From contig CAZVZK010000125.1 of the NCBI GenBank assembly GCA_964630925.1, positions 1 through 29,878 on the forward strand: a stretch of DNA of 29,878 nt, read 5' to 3'. The position numbers and the translations under genes are program-made. How positions within the stretch are numbered: the first letter of the stretch is position 1; each line of letters begins with the position of its first letter. Positions 1 to 8,014 of the stretch are shown here, in pieces. Below the pieces are notes generated by a model. It worked only from the letters and a program-made list of their open reading frames with translations. It had not been told where the DNA came from and ran no database searches. The stretch is from RGDT01 sp964630925. Its GTDB lineage: Bacteria > Planctomycetota > Planctomycetia > Gemmatales > Gemmataceae.

Positions 1-53
1 CCGCTCTTGCCTCTTGCGGCCTGTTGATCACCGGTTTTCAACTGGCGACGGTA

Positions 54-59
54 TAGGAT
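54..59 (+). promoter_or_regulatory. Putative -10 box (TAGGAT)
   Basis: TAGGAT lies 25 nt before the chosen ATG at 85 and fits the TAnnAT hexamer seen before many genes of this window. No convincing -35 is visible at the usual spacing, so this rests on position and recurrence only. Confidence 0.4.
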
Positions 60-84
60 GGACGTGTGCCCCGGAGGCCCGCTC

Positions 85-2814
85 ATGCCCCTCGCGCTGC
101 TGCTCCTCGCCCTCCACGCCGGCCCGGTCCCGCACGCGCCGCCCCTACGCGGCTACGCCCTGTGCGTCGGCGTGGACCGCTTCGACGCCCAGAACGATCT
201 CCGCTACGCCGGCCGCGACGCCAGCGCCGTCGGGCGCATCCTCCGCGCCGAGTACGGCCTCGACACCACGGTCATGACGCAGGAGCGGGCGAAGACCGAG
301 CCGCACCACGCCCCCGACTCGCGCCGCGTCAAGCGTCGGCTCAAGAGCATGCTCGACGACGCCCGACCCGGCGACACCGTCGTCTTCCTGTTCTCAGGCC
401 ACGGCGGGCAGGACCGCGGGGTCAAGGACGTGTCGCTCGTCCTCGCCGACTCGCGCTCCGCCGAGGCCGACTCCGAGCTGACCCTCGGCGAGCTGTACAA
501 GCTGTTCGCCAAGAGCAAGGCGTCCCAGAAGCTCATCCTCCTCGACGCCTGCCGCCGCTCCGGCAGCGTGGACCTCGTGGAGGCCGCCCGCCGCCCGAAA
601 CTCCCCGCCCTCGACGTGCCGCCGCCGCCCGACGGCGTCGTCGTCCTGCTGTCCTGCGCGCCCGACGAGTCCTCCTCCGAGCCGGACATCCTCGGCCACG
701 GCGTCTTCACCTACTTCCTCCTCAAGGAGCTACGCCGCGCCGCCGCGGCCGGCGAGGTGGTGTCGTCGCACTCGCTGTTCCTCGCCAGCGCCGCCGCGAC
801 GGAGCGCATGATGCGCAACCGCAACAACCAGGCGCAGACGCCGCAACGTCAGGCCCGCCCCGGCGTCGAGGTCGTGCTGGCGCCACCCGGAGGCCGGCAC
901 CTCCGCGCCGGCCTCGGTGCCATGCTCCGCCGCCGCAACAAGGAGGCCGAGGCCACCTTCACCGCCGGGCTGGCGGAGAAGCGGACGGCCCGCCTCCTCG
1001 CCGAGCGCTCCCTGGCCCGCGTCGGACGTGGTAACCGCGCCGGCGCCGCCGAGGACGCGGCCGACGCCCTCAAACTCGCGCCGGATGACCCCCTGGCGCT
1101 GCGGGCGAGGGCCGAGGCCCACCTGGCGCACGGCGAGATCAAGGCGGCCATCGACGCCTGCACGAAGGCCGTCCGCGTCGAGCCGTCCTTCGCCCCGGCG
1201 TACATGACGCGCTCGTCGGTCTTCCTCGAGCTGGGCGAGACGGCACGCGGGCTGGACGACGCCGATATCGCCGCCCGCCTCGACCCGACCTCTGCCGACG
1301 CCCTGTTCCAGCGTGCCTCGGCGCTCGACTGGTCGTACCTCGACCGCCAGGCCGCCGAGGCCGTCCGCGCCTACCTGAAGCGCCGCCCCGATAACCCCGA
1401 CGCCCTCCGCATGCTCGCCCGCCTCACCGAGGACCGGGAGGGGCGGGCGGCCTACGAGGCGTTGATGCGCCGCGCCATCGCGGGCCTGCGCGCCGACCTC
1501 GACGCCGACCCCGACGACCAGAACGCCGCCCTGTCCCTGGCCAGCGCCCTCAAGGACCTGCGCCGCTACGCCGAGGCGGAGAAACTGCTGGCCGCCATCT
1601 CGCGGCGCTGGCCCGACGATAACCGCGTCCTCGTCACCCTCGCCGCCCTGCGTCAGGCCCGCGGCGAGTATGCGAAGGCGGCGGCCGGGAACATGGCCGC
1701 CTCGCGCCTCGCGCCGGAGCTGCCGCTGCCGCTCGTCTTCGCCGCCCGCTCGTACATGAAGCTCAAGGAGAAGGACAAGGCACTCGCCTGTCTGGCGTCG
1801 GCCCTCAAACTGCTCCCGTTCCACGCCGAGGCGGTGTGGGAGCGGGCCAAGATCCTCGAGGAGGACGACCCGCAGACGGCGATGGAGGAGTGCGCCCGCG
1901 TCATCGCCCTGAACCCCAACAACTGGATGGCCTACTACGCGCGGGGCCGGCTGGCCCGCGAGTCGGGCAACCCCGGCCTGGCGCTGGCCGACTTCGCGGA
2001 GGCGTCGCGCCTGGCCGGCAACGACCCCACGCCGCGCTGCCAGCGTGGCCGGGTGCTGCGCCTGCTGGGCAGGCTCGACGAGGCCCTGGCCGAGTACGCC
2101 GAGGCCGAGAAGCTCGCCCCGAAGTCGCCGCTCGTCTACGCCTGGCGTGCGGCGACGCACACGGCACGCAAGGACTACGCCTCCGCCGTGCGCGACTGCG
2201 AGCGGGCCGTGGAGCTGGACCCGGAGGAGCCGGACATCCTGGAGCAGCTGGGCCGCGCCCTCTACGACGCGGGACGTTACGAGGACGCGGCGGCCGTCTA
2301 CGGCAAGGCGCTGGCGCTGGGGGCGCACGACCCGGAGGTGGCGCTCTACCGCGGCCTGGCGCGGCTGCACCTGGGCGAGACGGACGCGGACCTGTTCGCC
2401 AAGGCGGAGGGCAACGACGCCAAGGAGTACGCCGACCTCCTCAAGGAGTCGCGTTCGGTGTTCGCCTTCACGATGGACCGCCACGTCCGCCGCAGGCCGG
2501 ACGACTTCGTCGGCTACCTCCTGCGGGCGCGGGTGCACATGAACCGCAAGGACCCGGACAAGGCGCTGGAGAACGCGGAGGTGCTGCTGAAGCTGCACCC
2601 GCTGTCGCCGTCGGGTCACATCGTGCGGGCGCGGGCCCTCGCGATGCTCGGCGCGACGCGCCGCGCCATCGGCGAGTACGACCGGGCGATCCGGCTGGCG
2701 CCGCGGCAGCCGCACCTCTACGCCGAGCGGGCCGCCCTGCACGAGAAGGCCGGCGACAAGACCCGGGCGAAGGCCGACCTCGACAGGGCGGCGTCGCTGC
2801 GGAAACGCGGGTGA
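85..2814 (+). CDS. Caspase-like (peptidase C14) protein with TPR array
   Basis: Predicted exported 909-aa protein. An N-terminal caspase/metacaspase-like domain covers about residues 23-260: the catalytic His is H106 in FSGHGG and the catalytic Cys is C156 in LLDACRRSG, so both dyad residues are present. The remainder, from about residue 275 to the end, is a long array of TPR-like helical repeats with the usual A/G/Y/P pattern, expected to bind proteins. I chose the ATG at 85 over the one at 58 because GGAGG (73-77) sits 7 nt before it and because it starts directly on a short hydrophobic leader (MPLALLLLALHAGP), which may be a signal peptide. Prokaryotic C14 proteases of this family cleave after basic or acidic residues and some take part in cell death or signalling; the substrate here is unknown. 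Transcribed alone, upstream of a tRNA gene. Confidence 0.88.
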   Translation: MPLALLLLALHAGPVPHAPPLRGYALCVGVDRFDAQNDLRYAGRDASAVGRILRAEYGLDTTVMTQERAKTEPHHAPDSRRVKRRLKSMLDDARPGDTVVFLFSGHGGQDRGVKDVSLVLADSRSAEADSELTLGELYKLFAKSKASQKLILLDACRRSGSVDLVEAARRPKLPALDVPPPPDGVVVLLSCAPDESSSEPDILGHGVFTYFLLKELRRAAAAGEVVSSHSLFLASAAATERMMRNRNNQAQTPQRQARPGVEVVLAPPGGRHLRAGLGAMLRRRNKEAEATFTAGLAEKRTARLLAERSLARVGRGNRAGAAEDAADALKLAPDDPLALRARAEAHLAHGEIKAAIDACTKAVRVEPSFAPAYMTRSSVFLELGETARGLDDADIAARLDPTSADALFQRASALDWSYLDRQAAEAVRAYLKRRPDNPDALRMLARLTEDREGRAAYEALMRRAIAGLRADLDADPDDQNAALSLASALKDLRRYAEAEKLLAAISRRWPDDNRVLVTLAALRQARGEYAKAAAGNMAASRLAPELPLPLVFAARSYMKLKEKDKALACLASALKLLPFHAEAVWERAKILEEDDPQTAMEECARVIALNPNNWMAYYARGRLARESGNPGLALADFAEASRLAGNDPTPRCQRGRVLRLLGRLDEALAEYAEAEKLAPKSPLVYAWRAATHTARKDYASAVRDCERAVELDPEEPDILEQLGRALYDAGRYEDAAAVYGKALALGAHDPEVALYRGLARLHLGETDADLFAKAEGNDAKEYADLLKESRSVFAFTMDRHVRRRPDDFVGYLLRARVHMNRKDPDKALENAEVLLKLHPLSPSGHIVRARALAMLGATRRAIGEYDRAIRLAPRQPHLYAERAALHEKAGDKTRAKADLDRAASLRKRG

Positions 2815-2961
2815 AGCCACGACGCCTCACCGGCCGGCACCAGGGCGCCGACAACGGGGCCTCGGGCCGGGCCTTGCTTGAGGAGGACAGGCGCCGCGGG
2901 CGGGCGATGGCGTAGCGGACGCGCCGCCCCGCCGGGCCGCGCCCCCTCCGCCCGGGGGGTC

Positions 2962-2990
2962 TTGTCAGGCGGCGGCGGCGCGATTATCAT
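2962..2990 (+). promoter_or_regulatory. Sigma-70 type promoter of the tRNA gene
   Basis: TTGTCA (2962-2967), a spacer of exactly 17 nt, then TATCAT (2985-2990). The predicted start of transcription falls a few bases before the mature tRNA at 3001. This is the best promoter by sequence on the + strand of the window. Confidence 0.75.
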
Positions 2991-3000
2991 TCAGATGTCT

Positions 3001-3073
3001 GGCGGGGTAGCTCAGCGGTTAGAGCAGGGTCTTCATAAGGCCAAGGTCGCCGGTTCAAGTCCGGCCCTCGCTA
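3001..3073 (+). tRNA. tRNA-Met (CAT), possibly Ile2
   Basis: A cloverleaf folds by hand. The acceptor is GGCGGGG with CCTCGCT (wobbles G1-U72 and G5-U68), the D stem GCTC/GAGC encloses A14 and GG, the anticodon loop TTCATAA puts CAT at 3034-3036, and the T arm GCCGG/CCGGC has loop TTCAAGT. The discriminator is A3073 and CCA is not encoded. The 5' half resembles bacterial elongator tRNA-Met. A CAT anticodon could also belong to tRNA-Ile2 after lysidine modification, which cannot be decided here. Position 27-43 is a G-A mismatch. The strong promoter and downstream hairpin support an active gene. Confidence 0.87.
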
Positions 3074-3089
3074 CTCGAGCAGGAAACGC

Positions 3090-3120
3090 GAACACCCCCG
3101 CCGATGAGGCGGGGGTGTTC
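3090..3120 (+). terminator. Strong hairpin after the tRNA, likely terminator
   Basis: Perfect 13-bp stem (3090-3102 with 3108-3120) and a 5-nt loop, 16 nt after the tRNA. A weak pyrimidine tract (TCCTTCTC) follows on the + strand. It lies between convergent transcription units (the tRNA and the lipoprotein gene ending at 3143) and may serve both. Confidence 0.7.
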
Positions 3121-3142
3121 TCCTTCTCGCACCCCGGTCACG

Positions 3143-4321
3143 TCAGCGGCCGGCGTTCGGCTCCACGTTGACGATCTTGACGACCGGGCGGGCGCTGTCC
3201 AGCACGATGGCCTTGCTCGACTGCACCTGGCCGACGTTGCCGGCCATGTCGGCGGCCTCGACGCGGAGGAGGACGCGGGGCGGCATGCCGTCCGGCACCT
3301 GCCACTTGTAGCTGCCCATGGCGTCGAGGTTGGCGGCGATCACCTTCCACGGGCCCTCCGCCTTCTCGGCGTAGGACAGCGTCACCGGCTGGCGGCCCAG
3401 GTTCTTGTCCGACGCCTGCCACTTGATCGTGACGTGCTGCGACTTTCCCGAGAACACCGGAACCACCTCCGACAGGACCACCTCCGGGGCCGACAGGTCC
3501 ACGATCACCCAGACCTGCGGCTGGTCACCGGCGGCGGGCGGCTCCTTGCCCAGCCCGATGCCGCTGCGGGCCACCAGCGTGAACCCGTACATCCCCTCCT
3601 CATCGACCTCGACGACGTAGGCCTGGGCGTTGGTCGGCGCCTCGTGCTTCTTCCAGTCCTTGCCGTCCGGCGTGTACCACAGGTCCACGGCGGCCAGGCC
3701 GGACGAGCCCACGTCCTTGACCTCGAAGTTGAGCGTGATCCGCTTGGTGTTCACCAGCCGGAACAGCGGGCCGCCGGGCGCGGTGCGGGCCGTGGTGCCC
3801 GCCGGGGCGGGCGCCTCGACGGAGGCGGGCGCCGGCGGCTCCTTCATGCTCGGCGCGGGCGGCATCGCCACCGCCTTGGCACCCGGCGTGATGATCTCCG
3901 GCATCTTGTCCGAGCCCGTGAACGCCACCGGGCGCGTGCCCGCGTCGGCCGTCGCGTCCTTCTCCTTCGGCGGCGTCTTCACCATCGGCATGCCGGGCGG
4001 CAGGCCGGGCAGCTCCGTCGCCTTGGCCACGGCCGTGGCGGGCAGCGCCGCTGGGGGCGCGGGCGGCGGCATGATGGGGGCGGGCGGCGTCGGCGCGCCG
4101 GGCGGCAGCGTGTTCCGCGCCACCAGGTGGCCGGCGCCCGGCTCCCACGTGTTGTAGCCCGGCGCCGGGGGCGTCTCCCCCGGCAGCGGCGGCAGCGTCG
4201 TGGCGCCGGCCACCGCGCCGGCGCCGGGCAGCTTCTTGTCCCCCTGCGCCGTGGGCGAGGTGAACGTGACGCAGCCGCTGAGACCCGCCAGCAGCACGAA
4301 CGTTCCAGCGATCCGCTTCAT
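3143..4321 (-). CDS. Lipoprotein with Pro-rich linker and Ig/FN3-like domains
   Basis: 392-aa predicted lipoprotein. The leader MKRIAGTFVLLAGLSGC has a lipobox LSGC with lipidated Cys17. A low-complexity Pro/Ala-rich linker follows (about residues 20-170), then two beta-sandwich-like stretches: one begins around RITLNFEVKDVGSSGLAAVD and one around VTIKWQASDKNLGRQPVTLS. Both have the alternating hydrophobic pattern and W/Y residues of Ig/fibronectin-type domains. The start at 4321 is preceded by AGGGGAG at good spacing; the frame is open further upstream but that part has no coding character. The protein probably sits at the outer membrane or cell surface, a common architecture in planctomycetes. 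Function unknown. Confidence 0.8.
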   Translation of the reverse strand: MKRIAGTFVLLAGLSGCVTFTSPTAQGDKKLPGAGAVAGATTLPPLPGETPPAPGYNTWEPGAGHLVARNTLPPGAPTPPAPIMPPPAPPAALPATAVAKATELPGLPPGMPMVKTPPKEKDATADAGTRPVAFTGSDKMPEIITPGAKAVAMPPAPSMKEPPAPASVEAPAPAGTTARTAPGGPLFRLVNTKRITLNFEVKDVGSSGLAAVDLWYTPDGKDWKKHEAPTNAQAYVVEVDEEGMYGFTLVARSGIGLGKEPPAAGDQPQVWVIVDLSAPEVVLSEVVPVFSGKSQHVTIKWQASDKNLGRQPVTLSYAEKAEGPWKVIAANLDAMGSYKWQVPDGMPPRVLLRVEAADMAGNVGQVQSSKAIVLDSARPVVKIVNVEPNAGR

Positions 4322-4643
4322 TGCTCGATCTCCCCTTGGGCTGCCGGCCCTCCCGCCCCGCACCTTTCCCCCGGTGCGTCCGCGGCCCCATGCGCCGGAC
4401 TGGCCTGCCTCCCACCCGGTCCCGTCGGCCTCTTGCCGAGAGAGGGCCCCGGATGGAGGGCCGTCCCCGTCTTCAACATTCCTGAAAGACTCAAGTGCGG
4501 CCGTGTGGGGGGGCGGAATAGCCGCACACCCCGAGGGTGTCAAGCCCACCTCCCGGCCGACTTGAAGGAAAATCCGTCCGCACCGTAACCCCCGGAGCGG
4601 TGTCGGGTTGAATCTTCATCCCTCTTCCCCCCGGAGTGACAGC
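4322..4643. other. Divergent intergenic region
   Basis: 322 nt between the lipoprotein gene (-) and the EF-hand gene (+). It must hold both promoters, but I see no clear -35/-10 pair for either. The only distinct element is the CCCCCGGAGTG string at 4628-4638, which carries the ribosome binding site of the gene at 4644. Confidence 0.5.
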
Positions 4644-5069
4644 ATGCGCAAGATGTCGAGCCTCCTCGCCCTGTCCGGACTCGTCCTCCTGGCCTGCGGC
4701 CTGGCCATCGCCGCCGACGACGAGAAGAAGGACAAGGCCAAGGACAAGGGCGGTTCCGCCGCCCTGGATAAGATCTTCGAGAAGATGGCCGACGGCGCCG
4801 ACCACATCACCAAGGAGAAGTTCACCAAGTTCTTCGAGGAGCGCTTCAAGGACAAGGGCGGTAAGATCGGCGACCGCCTCGCCCCGCTGATGAAGGGCAT
4901 GTTCGACAAGCTCGACACCAACGGCGACGGCAAACTCACCAGGGAGGAGTTCGCCAAGTTCCAGGACGGCCTCGGCGGCGCCCTCAAGGACAAGGGCGGC
5001 AAGCTCTTCGACAGGCTGAAGGACAAGCTCAAGGACAAGTTCAAGGGCCGCAAGAAGGCCGACGACTAA
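4644..5069 (+). CDS. Small exported EF-hand protein
   Basis: 141-aa predicted exported calcium-binding protein. The N-terminus MRKMSSLLALSGLVLLACGL followed by AIAA is a signal peptide (a lipoprotein is less likely, since the Cys lacks a proper lipobox). One canonical EF-hand loop, DTNGDGKLTREE, occupies residues 91-102, with Ca-ligating D, N, D and E at the expected places. A degenerate loop around residues 50-60 (DGADHITKEKF) may be its partner. The rest is very rich in Lys/Asp (KDK repeats), suggesting an amphipathic helical tail. GGAG at 4633-4636 supports the start at 4644, 7 nt downstream. The gene ends 7 nt from the convergent SWIM gene. Confidence 0.85.
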   Translation: MRKMSSLLALSGLVLLACGLAIAADDEKKDKAKDKGGSAALDKIFEKMADGADHITKEKFTKFFEERFKDKGGKIGDRLAPLMKGMFDKLDTNGDGKLTREEFAKFQDGLGGALKDKGGKLFDRLKDKLKDKFKGRKKADD

Positions 5070-5076
5070 CCACGGC

Positions 5077-5409
5077 TCAGCCGGGGATGGCCGCCTCGCC
5101 CTGGGGCCGGCGGCCATGCTCCGCCAGGCCCCGGACGTGCTTGCACTGGTGCCGCCCGTCGCCGCGATACGCGGCGTCGGCGCAGGTGCAGTGCCAGCGC
5201 AGCTCGCCGTCCGGCAGACGCTCCAGCGCCACCTGATACACCTCGCGCCCGCCCAGCACGTCCCACATCATGGCGCACCCCGCCTCGACCTCGTCGCCCC
5301 TGTGGGTGACGCGGTAGCAGTAGGCGCTCGGCGTGCGCTTCCGCGTCGGCCCCGGCAGGGCGGCGAAGAGCACGTCGTTCGGGAGGATGTTGCGGATCTT
5401 ACCGGCCAT
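5077..5409 (-). CDS. Stand-alone SWIM zinc-finger protein
   Basis: 110-aa protein. The C-terminal half has the SWIM pattern CxCx(n)CxH: C74, C76, C89 and H91 in WHCTC...HQCKHV, predicted to bind one zinc ion. SWIM fingers usually mediate DNA or protein contacts and most often sit inside larger proteins (transposases, SWI2/SNF2 helicases, MEKK1). Here the domain is nearly the whole protein, with only a short beta-rich lead-in (SAYCYRVTHRG... VYQVALERLPDGELRWHC). The start at 5409 follows GGAGAGGTGA. The gene reads in the same direction as the ABC permease gene ending at 5486 but has its own -10 box, so it may be independent. Partner unknown. Confidence 0.75.
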   Translation of the reverse strand: MAGKIRNILPNDVLFAALPGPTRKRTPSAYCYRVTHRGDEVEAGCAMMWDVLGGREVYQVALERLPDGELRWHCTCADAAYRGDGRHQCKHVRGLAEHGRRPQGEAAIPG

Positions 5410-5436
5410 GTTCACCTCTCCACTGGTCGCTTGTGC

Positions 5437-5442
5437 ATTGTA
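5437..5442 (-). promoter_or_regulatory. Putative -10 box (TACAAT) for the SWIM gene
   Basis: TACAAT on the - strand, 27 nt before the start at 5409, the same geometry as before several other genes here. The -35 region (TGTGCA-like) is weak. Confidence 0.5.
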
Positions 5443-5485
5443 GCACGGCGATGGATAGATGCACAGGCTGGTAGACGAAAAACGA

Positions 5486-8014
5486 CTATCCCGCCGGGTT
5501 GGGGACGATGACGGCGAATCCGCCGTGCCTCCCCTCAAGGATCGCCTCGCCGGGTAGGATCTTGCGTGCCTCGGCGCCCGGCTGGTTGGGCGGCCAGGGG
5601 ATCTCCTCGCCGGCGGAGATGCGATAGGTCAGGCCCTCGGGCACGGCAGGCAGGTAATCCGGGACGAGATCGCTGAGGGTGGCCGCCGCCTTGCCCTTCG
5701 CGCCGCGGTACTGGTACAGGGCGGCCATGACGCGGGCCGAGTCGAGGCGGAACGCCCGCCAGCGGAGCTGGAGCCGCCGCTCGCCTCGGTGGTAGAGCTG
5801 GCCCCCCACGTCGATCAGGGGGTTTGGCTCGGGGGTGCCGAGGGCCGCCTGCCGAATGGCGCGGCGGAGGCGCGCTGCCTCCCACGGCAATTCGAGCGAG
5901 GACACGAGCCACGGGGCCATCTCCCCGGCGCGGACGGAGAGGGCCGCCTCCGGGAGAGTCAGCGTGTTGCACGCCGCCGCGTAATCCGCCAGCTCATGAT
6001 CCTCCGGCGGCAGACGTTCCGCGTGCTTGGCGAGGGCGGCGGCCACCCGGCGGATCAGTTCGGGCCGCCCCTTGAGCCGCGCCAGCCAGTGCGGCAGGCC
6101 GGTCAATGCGGGGCCGTCGATGCCGCTGGCGCCGCTCGCATGCCAGCTCGGCGCCGCATTCTCGAGGGTCCGTGACAGAGCGAGGACGGCCTCCAACACG
6201 GCGGGGAATACCTCCGGCTCGTTCTTCTCGGCCTGCCGACGCAACGCATCGGCCACGAGGAGGTTGGCGGCCTGATGCCCGGCGTCAACCGCCCACCCGG
6301 TCTCATCCCCGAGGAGGAGTGTCCGTGCCGGGTCGAAATAGACGCCCGTCGGCTTCTCGGCCGCCTCGATGAGCAACTTGCCCCACGGCCCCTTGCACTT
6401 GCCTTCGAGCCAGGCGGCCAGCGCCTCGTCGCCGACCTCCCACCCTTCCCGAGTCACGCTCATCGCCTGGGTGTAACGCTCCTGCTCGGCGGCAGGGACG
6501 CCCCTTGGGAATCCCTCCAACGCCCGGCGCGTCAACGCCGCGCCCTCGTTCTGCTCTGGCGCCGGGAGTCGCGCCAGAAACGCCTGGAAGCCCTCCGGCT
6601 CCGGCGTGGCCGGGATCGAGTACACCCGCCACGCCAGCCCGGCGGCGATCAGCGCCACGGCCGCCACCCCGGCCAAAGCCGCCAGCCCGGCGGCTGAGTC
6701 GCCGGCGGCCCACGGACGCACCATCCAGCGCGAGAACACCAGCAGCGCCAGCGCCGGCAGCAGCGGCATCCAGCCGGGCAGGCCGCCCGTCAGCATCGAC
6801 GGCACCCACACGGCGCATAGCAGCGATGACAGCCCGACGGCCGCCACGAACGCCGCCAGCGGCTTGCGGATCACCAGCGACAGGAACACCCCCGCCGCGA
6901 AGCCCGTCACCGGCCACACCGTCAGGTAGGCCCACACCGGGATCAGATTCCCGAGCAGCGGTGATCCGAGGCGCGACAGGGCCTCCGTCCACGCGCCCCG
7001 GTGCGCCGTGAAGGCGCCGCCCAGCGACGGCGCCAGCAGGCCGACCCAGCCCAGCGTCAGGGCCAGCAGGCCCGAGCCGACCTTCGCCCACCACAGCGGC
7101 GCGACGGGCAGGCGCTGCTCGCCCCAGAAGCGGGACGCGCCGCCCTGCTCGTCCAGGAAGACCCACGCGCCGCACGCCACGCCCATCAGCAGCGACGCGG
7201 GCGGGAAGATGAACAGCCCCTCCGCCAGCACGGCGACGCCCAGCCCCAGCCCGATCACCGGCGCCAGCAGCCACAGCGCCACGAACTGCCGCCCGCACAG
7301 CCAGGCGAGGTGCCCGGCCACGGGCGGCGTCGGCGGCTCGGCGGGCGGGCCGAGCCGGTCGCGGTCCGGCAGCGTGTAGACGTAGGCGGCCACAGGCACC
7401 GGCAGCACCAGCCACGCGAGCACGATCACCACGCCCGGCAGTGGCCCCGGCATCGGCCCACCGAACAAGATCGTGAAGGCGAGGGCGGCGGGCAGGACCA
7501 GCGTGGGGAGCATCAGCGGCGTGACGACGAGGAGGGACAGGATGGCCAGCCCGACCGCGCCCAGCCCCGTCCGCGCGAACGCCGACGCCCCCACGCCCAA
7601 CGAAAGCCCAAACAGCCCGAACACCGCGAAGGCCACCACGGTGAATTCGGGGAAGTCGATGGTCGTGCCCAGCCAGTGCGCCAGCCCCGTAACCGACGCG
7701 ATGAACGCCACCACGAACAGACCCGCCGCCAGCAACTTCGCCCGCAACACCGAGCCGCGCATCACCGGCATCTGATCGAGGAAAGCCTGGGTGCCGGCCT
7801 CGCGCTCGCCGGCCAGCAGGGCCGCCCCGCACACCAGGCCCTCCGCCCACGTCAGCAGGAGCGACACGAACAGCAGGATCTCGCGCACCCCGCCGCCCCC
7901 CGTGCGGGCCGGGGACTGCGACGCCGCGTACATCACCGCCGCGCACGCCAGCAGAAGCGCCAGCCACACCGCGCGGTGCTCGCGGTACTCCTTCCACACG
8001 ACGGCGGCGGTCAT
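5486..8014 (-). CDS. ABC-2 type transporter permease, double length, with soluble C-terminus
   Basis: 842-aa integral membrane protein, permease partner of the ATPase encoded just upstream. The N-terminus (MTAAVVWKEYREHRAVWLAL) and the cytoplasmic GEREAGTQAFLDQMPV motif are typical of ABC-2 permeases. By eye there are about a dozen hydrophobic segments over residues 15-530, roughly two ABC-2 halves fused, so one chain may supply both halves of the pore. About 300 soluble residues follow, ending in a segment (YQYRGAKGKAAATLSDLVPD) like a C-terminal extension seen on other planctomycete membrane proteins. The start at 8014 overlaps the ATPase stop as ATGA, implying translational coupling. Substrate unknown; GntR-linked transporters of this kind often respond to cell-envelope stress or drugs. 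Confidence 0.85.
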   Translation of the reverse strand: MTAAVVWKEYREHRAVWLALLLACAAVMYAASQSPARTGGGGVREILLFVSLLLTWAEGLVCGAALLAGEREAGTQAFLDQMPVMRGSVLRAKLLAAGLFVVAFIASVTGLAHWLGTTIDFPEFTVVAFAVFGLFGLSLGVGASAFARTGLGAVGLAILSLLVVTPLMLPTLVLPAALAFTILFGGPMPGPLPGVVIVLAWLVLPVPVAAYVYTLPDRDRLGPPAEPPTPPVAGHLAWLCGRQFVALWLLAPVIGLGLGVAVLAEGLFIFPPASLLMGVACGAWVFLDEQGGASRFWGEQRLPVAPLWWAKVGSGLLALTLGWVGLLAPSLGGAFTAHRGAWTEALSRLGSPLLGNLIPVWAYLTVWPVTGFAAGVFLSLVIRKPLAAFVAAVGLSSLLCAVWVPSMLTGGLPGWMPLLPALALLVFSRWMVRPWAAGDSAAGLAALAGVAAVALIAAGLAWRVYSIPATPEPEGFQAFLARLPAPEQNEGAALTRRALEGFPRGVPAAEQERYTQAMSVTREGWEVGDEALAAWLEGKCKGPWGKLLIEAAEKPTGVYFDPARTLLLGDETGWAVDAGHQAANLLVADALRRQAEKNEPEVFPAVLEAVLALSRTLENAAPSWHASGASGIDGPALTGLPHWLARLKGRPELIRRVAAALAKHAERLPPEDHELADYAAACNTLTLPEAALSVRAGEMAPWLVSSLELPWEAARLRRAIRQAALGTPEPNPLIDVGGQLYHRGERRLQLRWRAFRLDSARVMAALYQYRGAKGKAAATLSDLVPDYLPAVPEGLTYRISAGEEIPWPPNQPGAEARKILPGEAILEGRHGGFAVIVPNPAG

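Noticed and set aside
58..84. Upstream ATG at 58 for the caspase/TPR gene
   Set aside because: It overlaps the putative -10 box and has no ribosome binding site, whereas the ATG at 85 has GGAGG 7 nt ahead and begins the leader.
730..2820. Long open frame on the - strand opposite the caspase/TPR gene
   Set aside because: Arg/Val/Gly-rich shadow without domain, start signal or ribosome binding site, fully covered by a gene with catalytic motifs and TPR.
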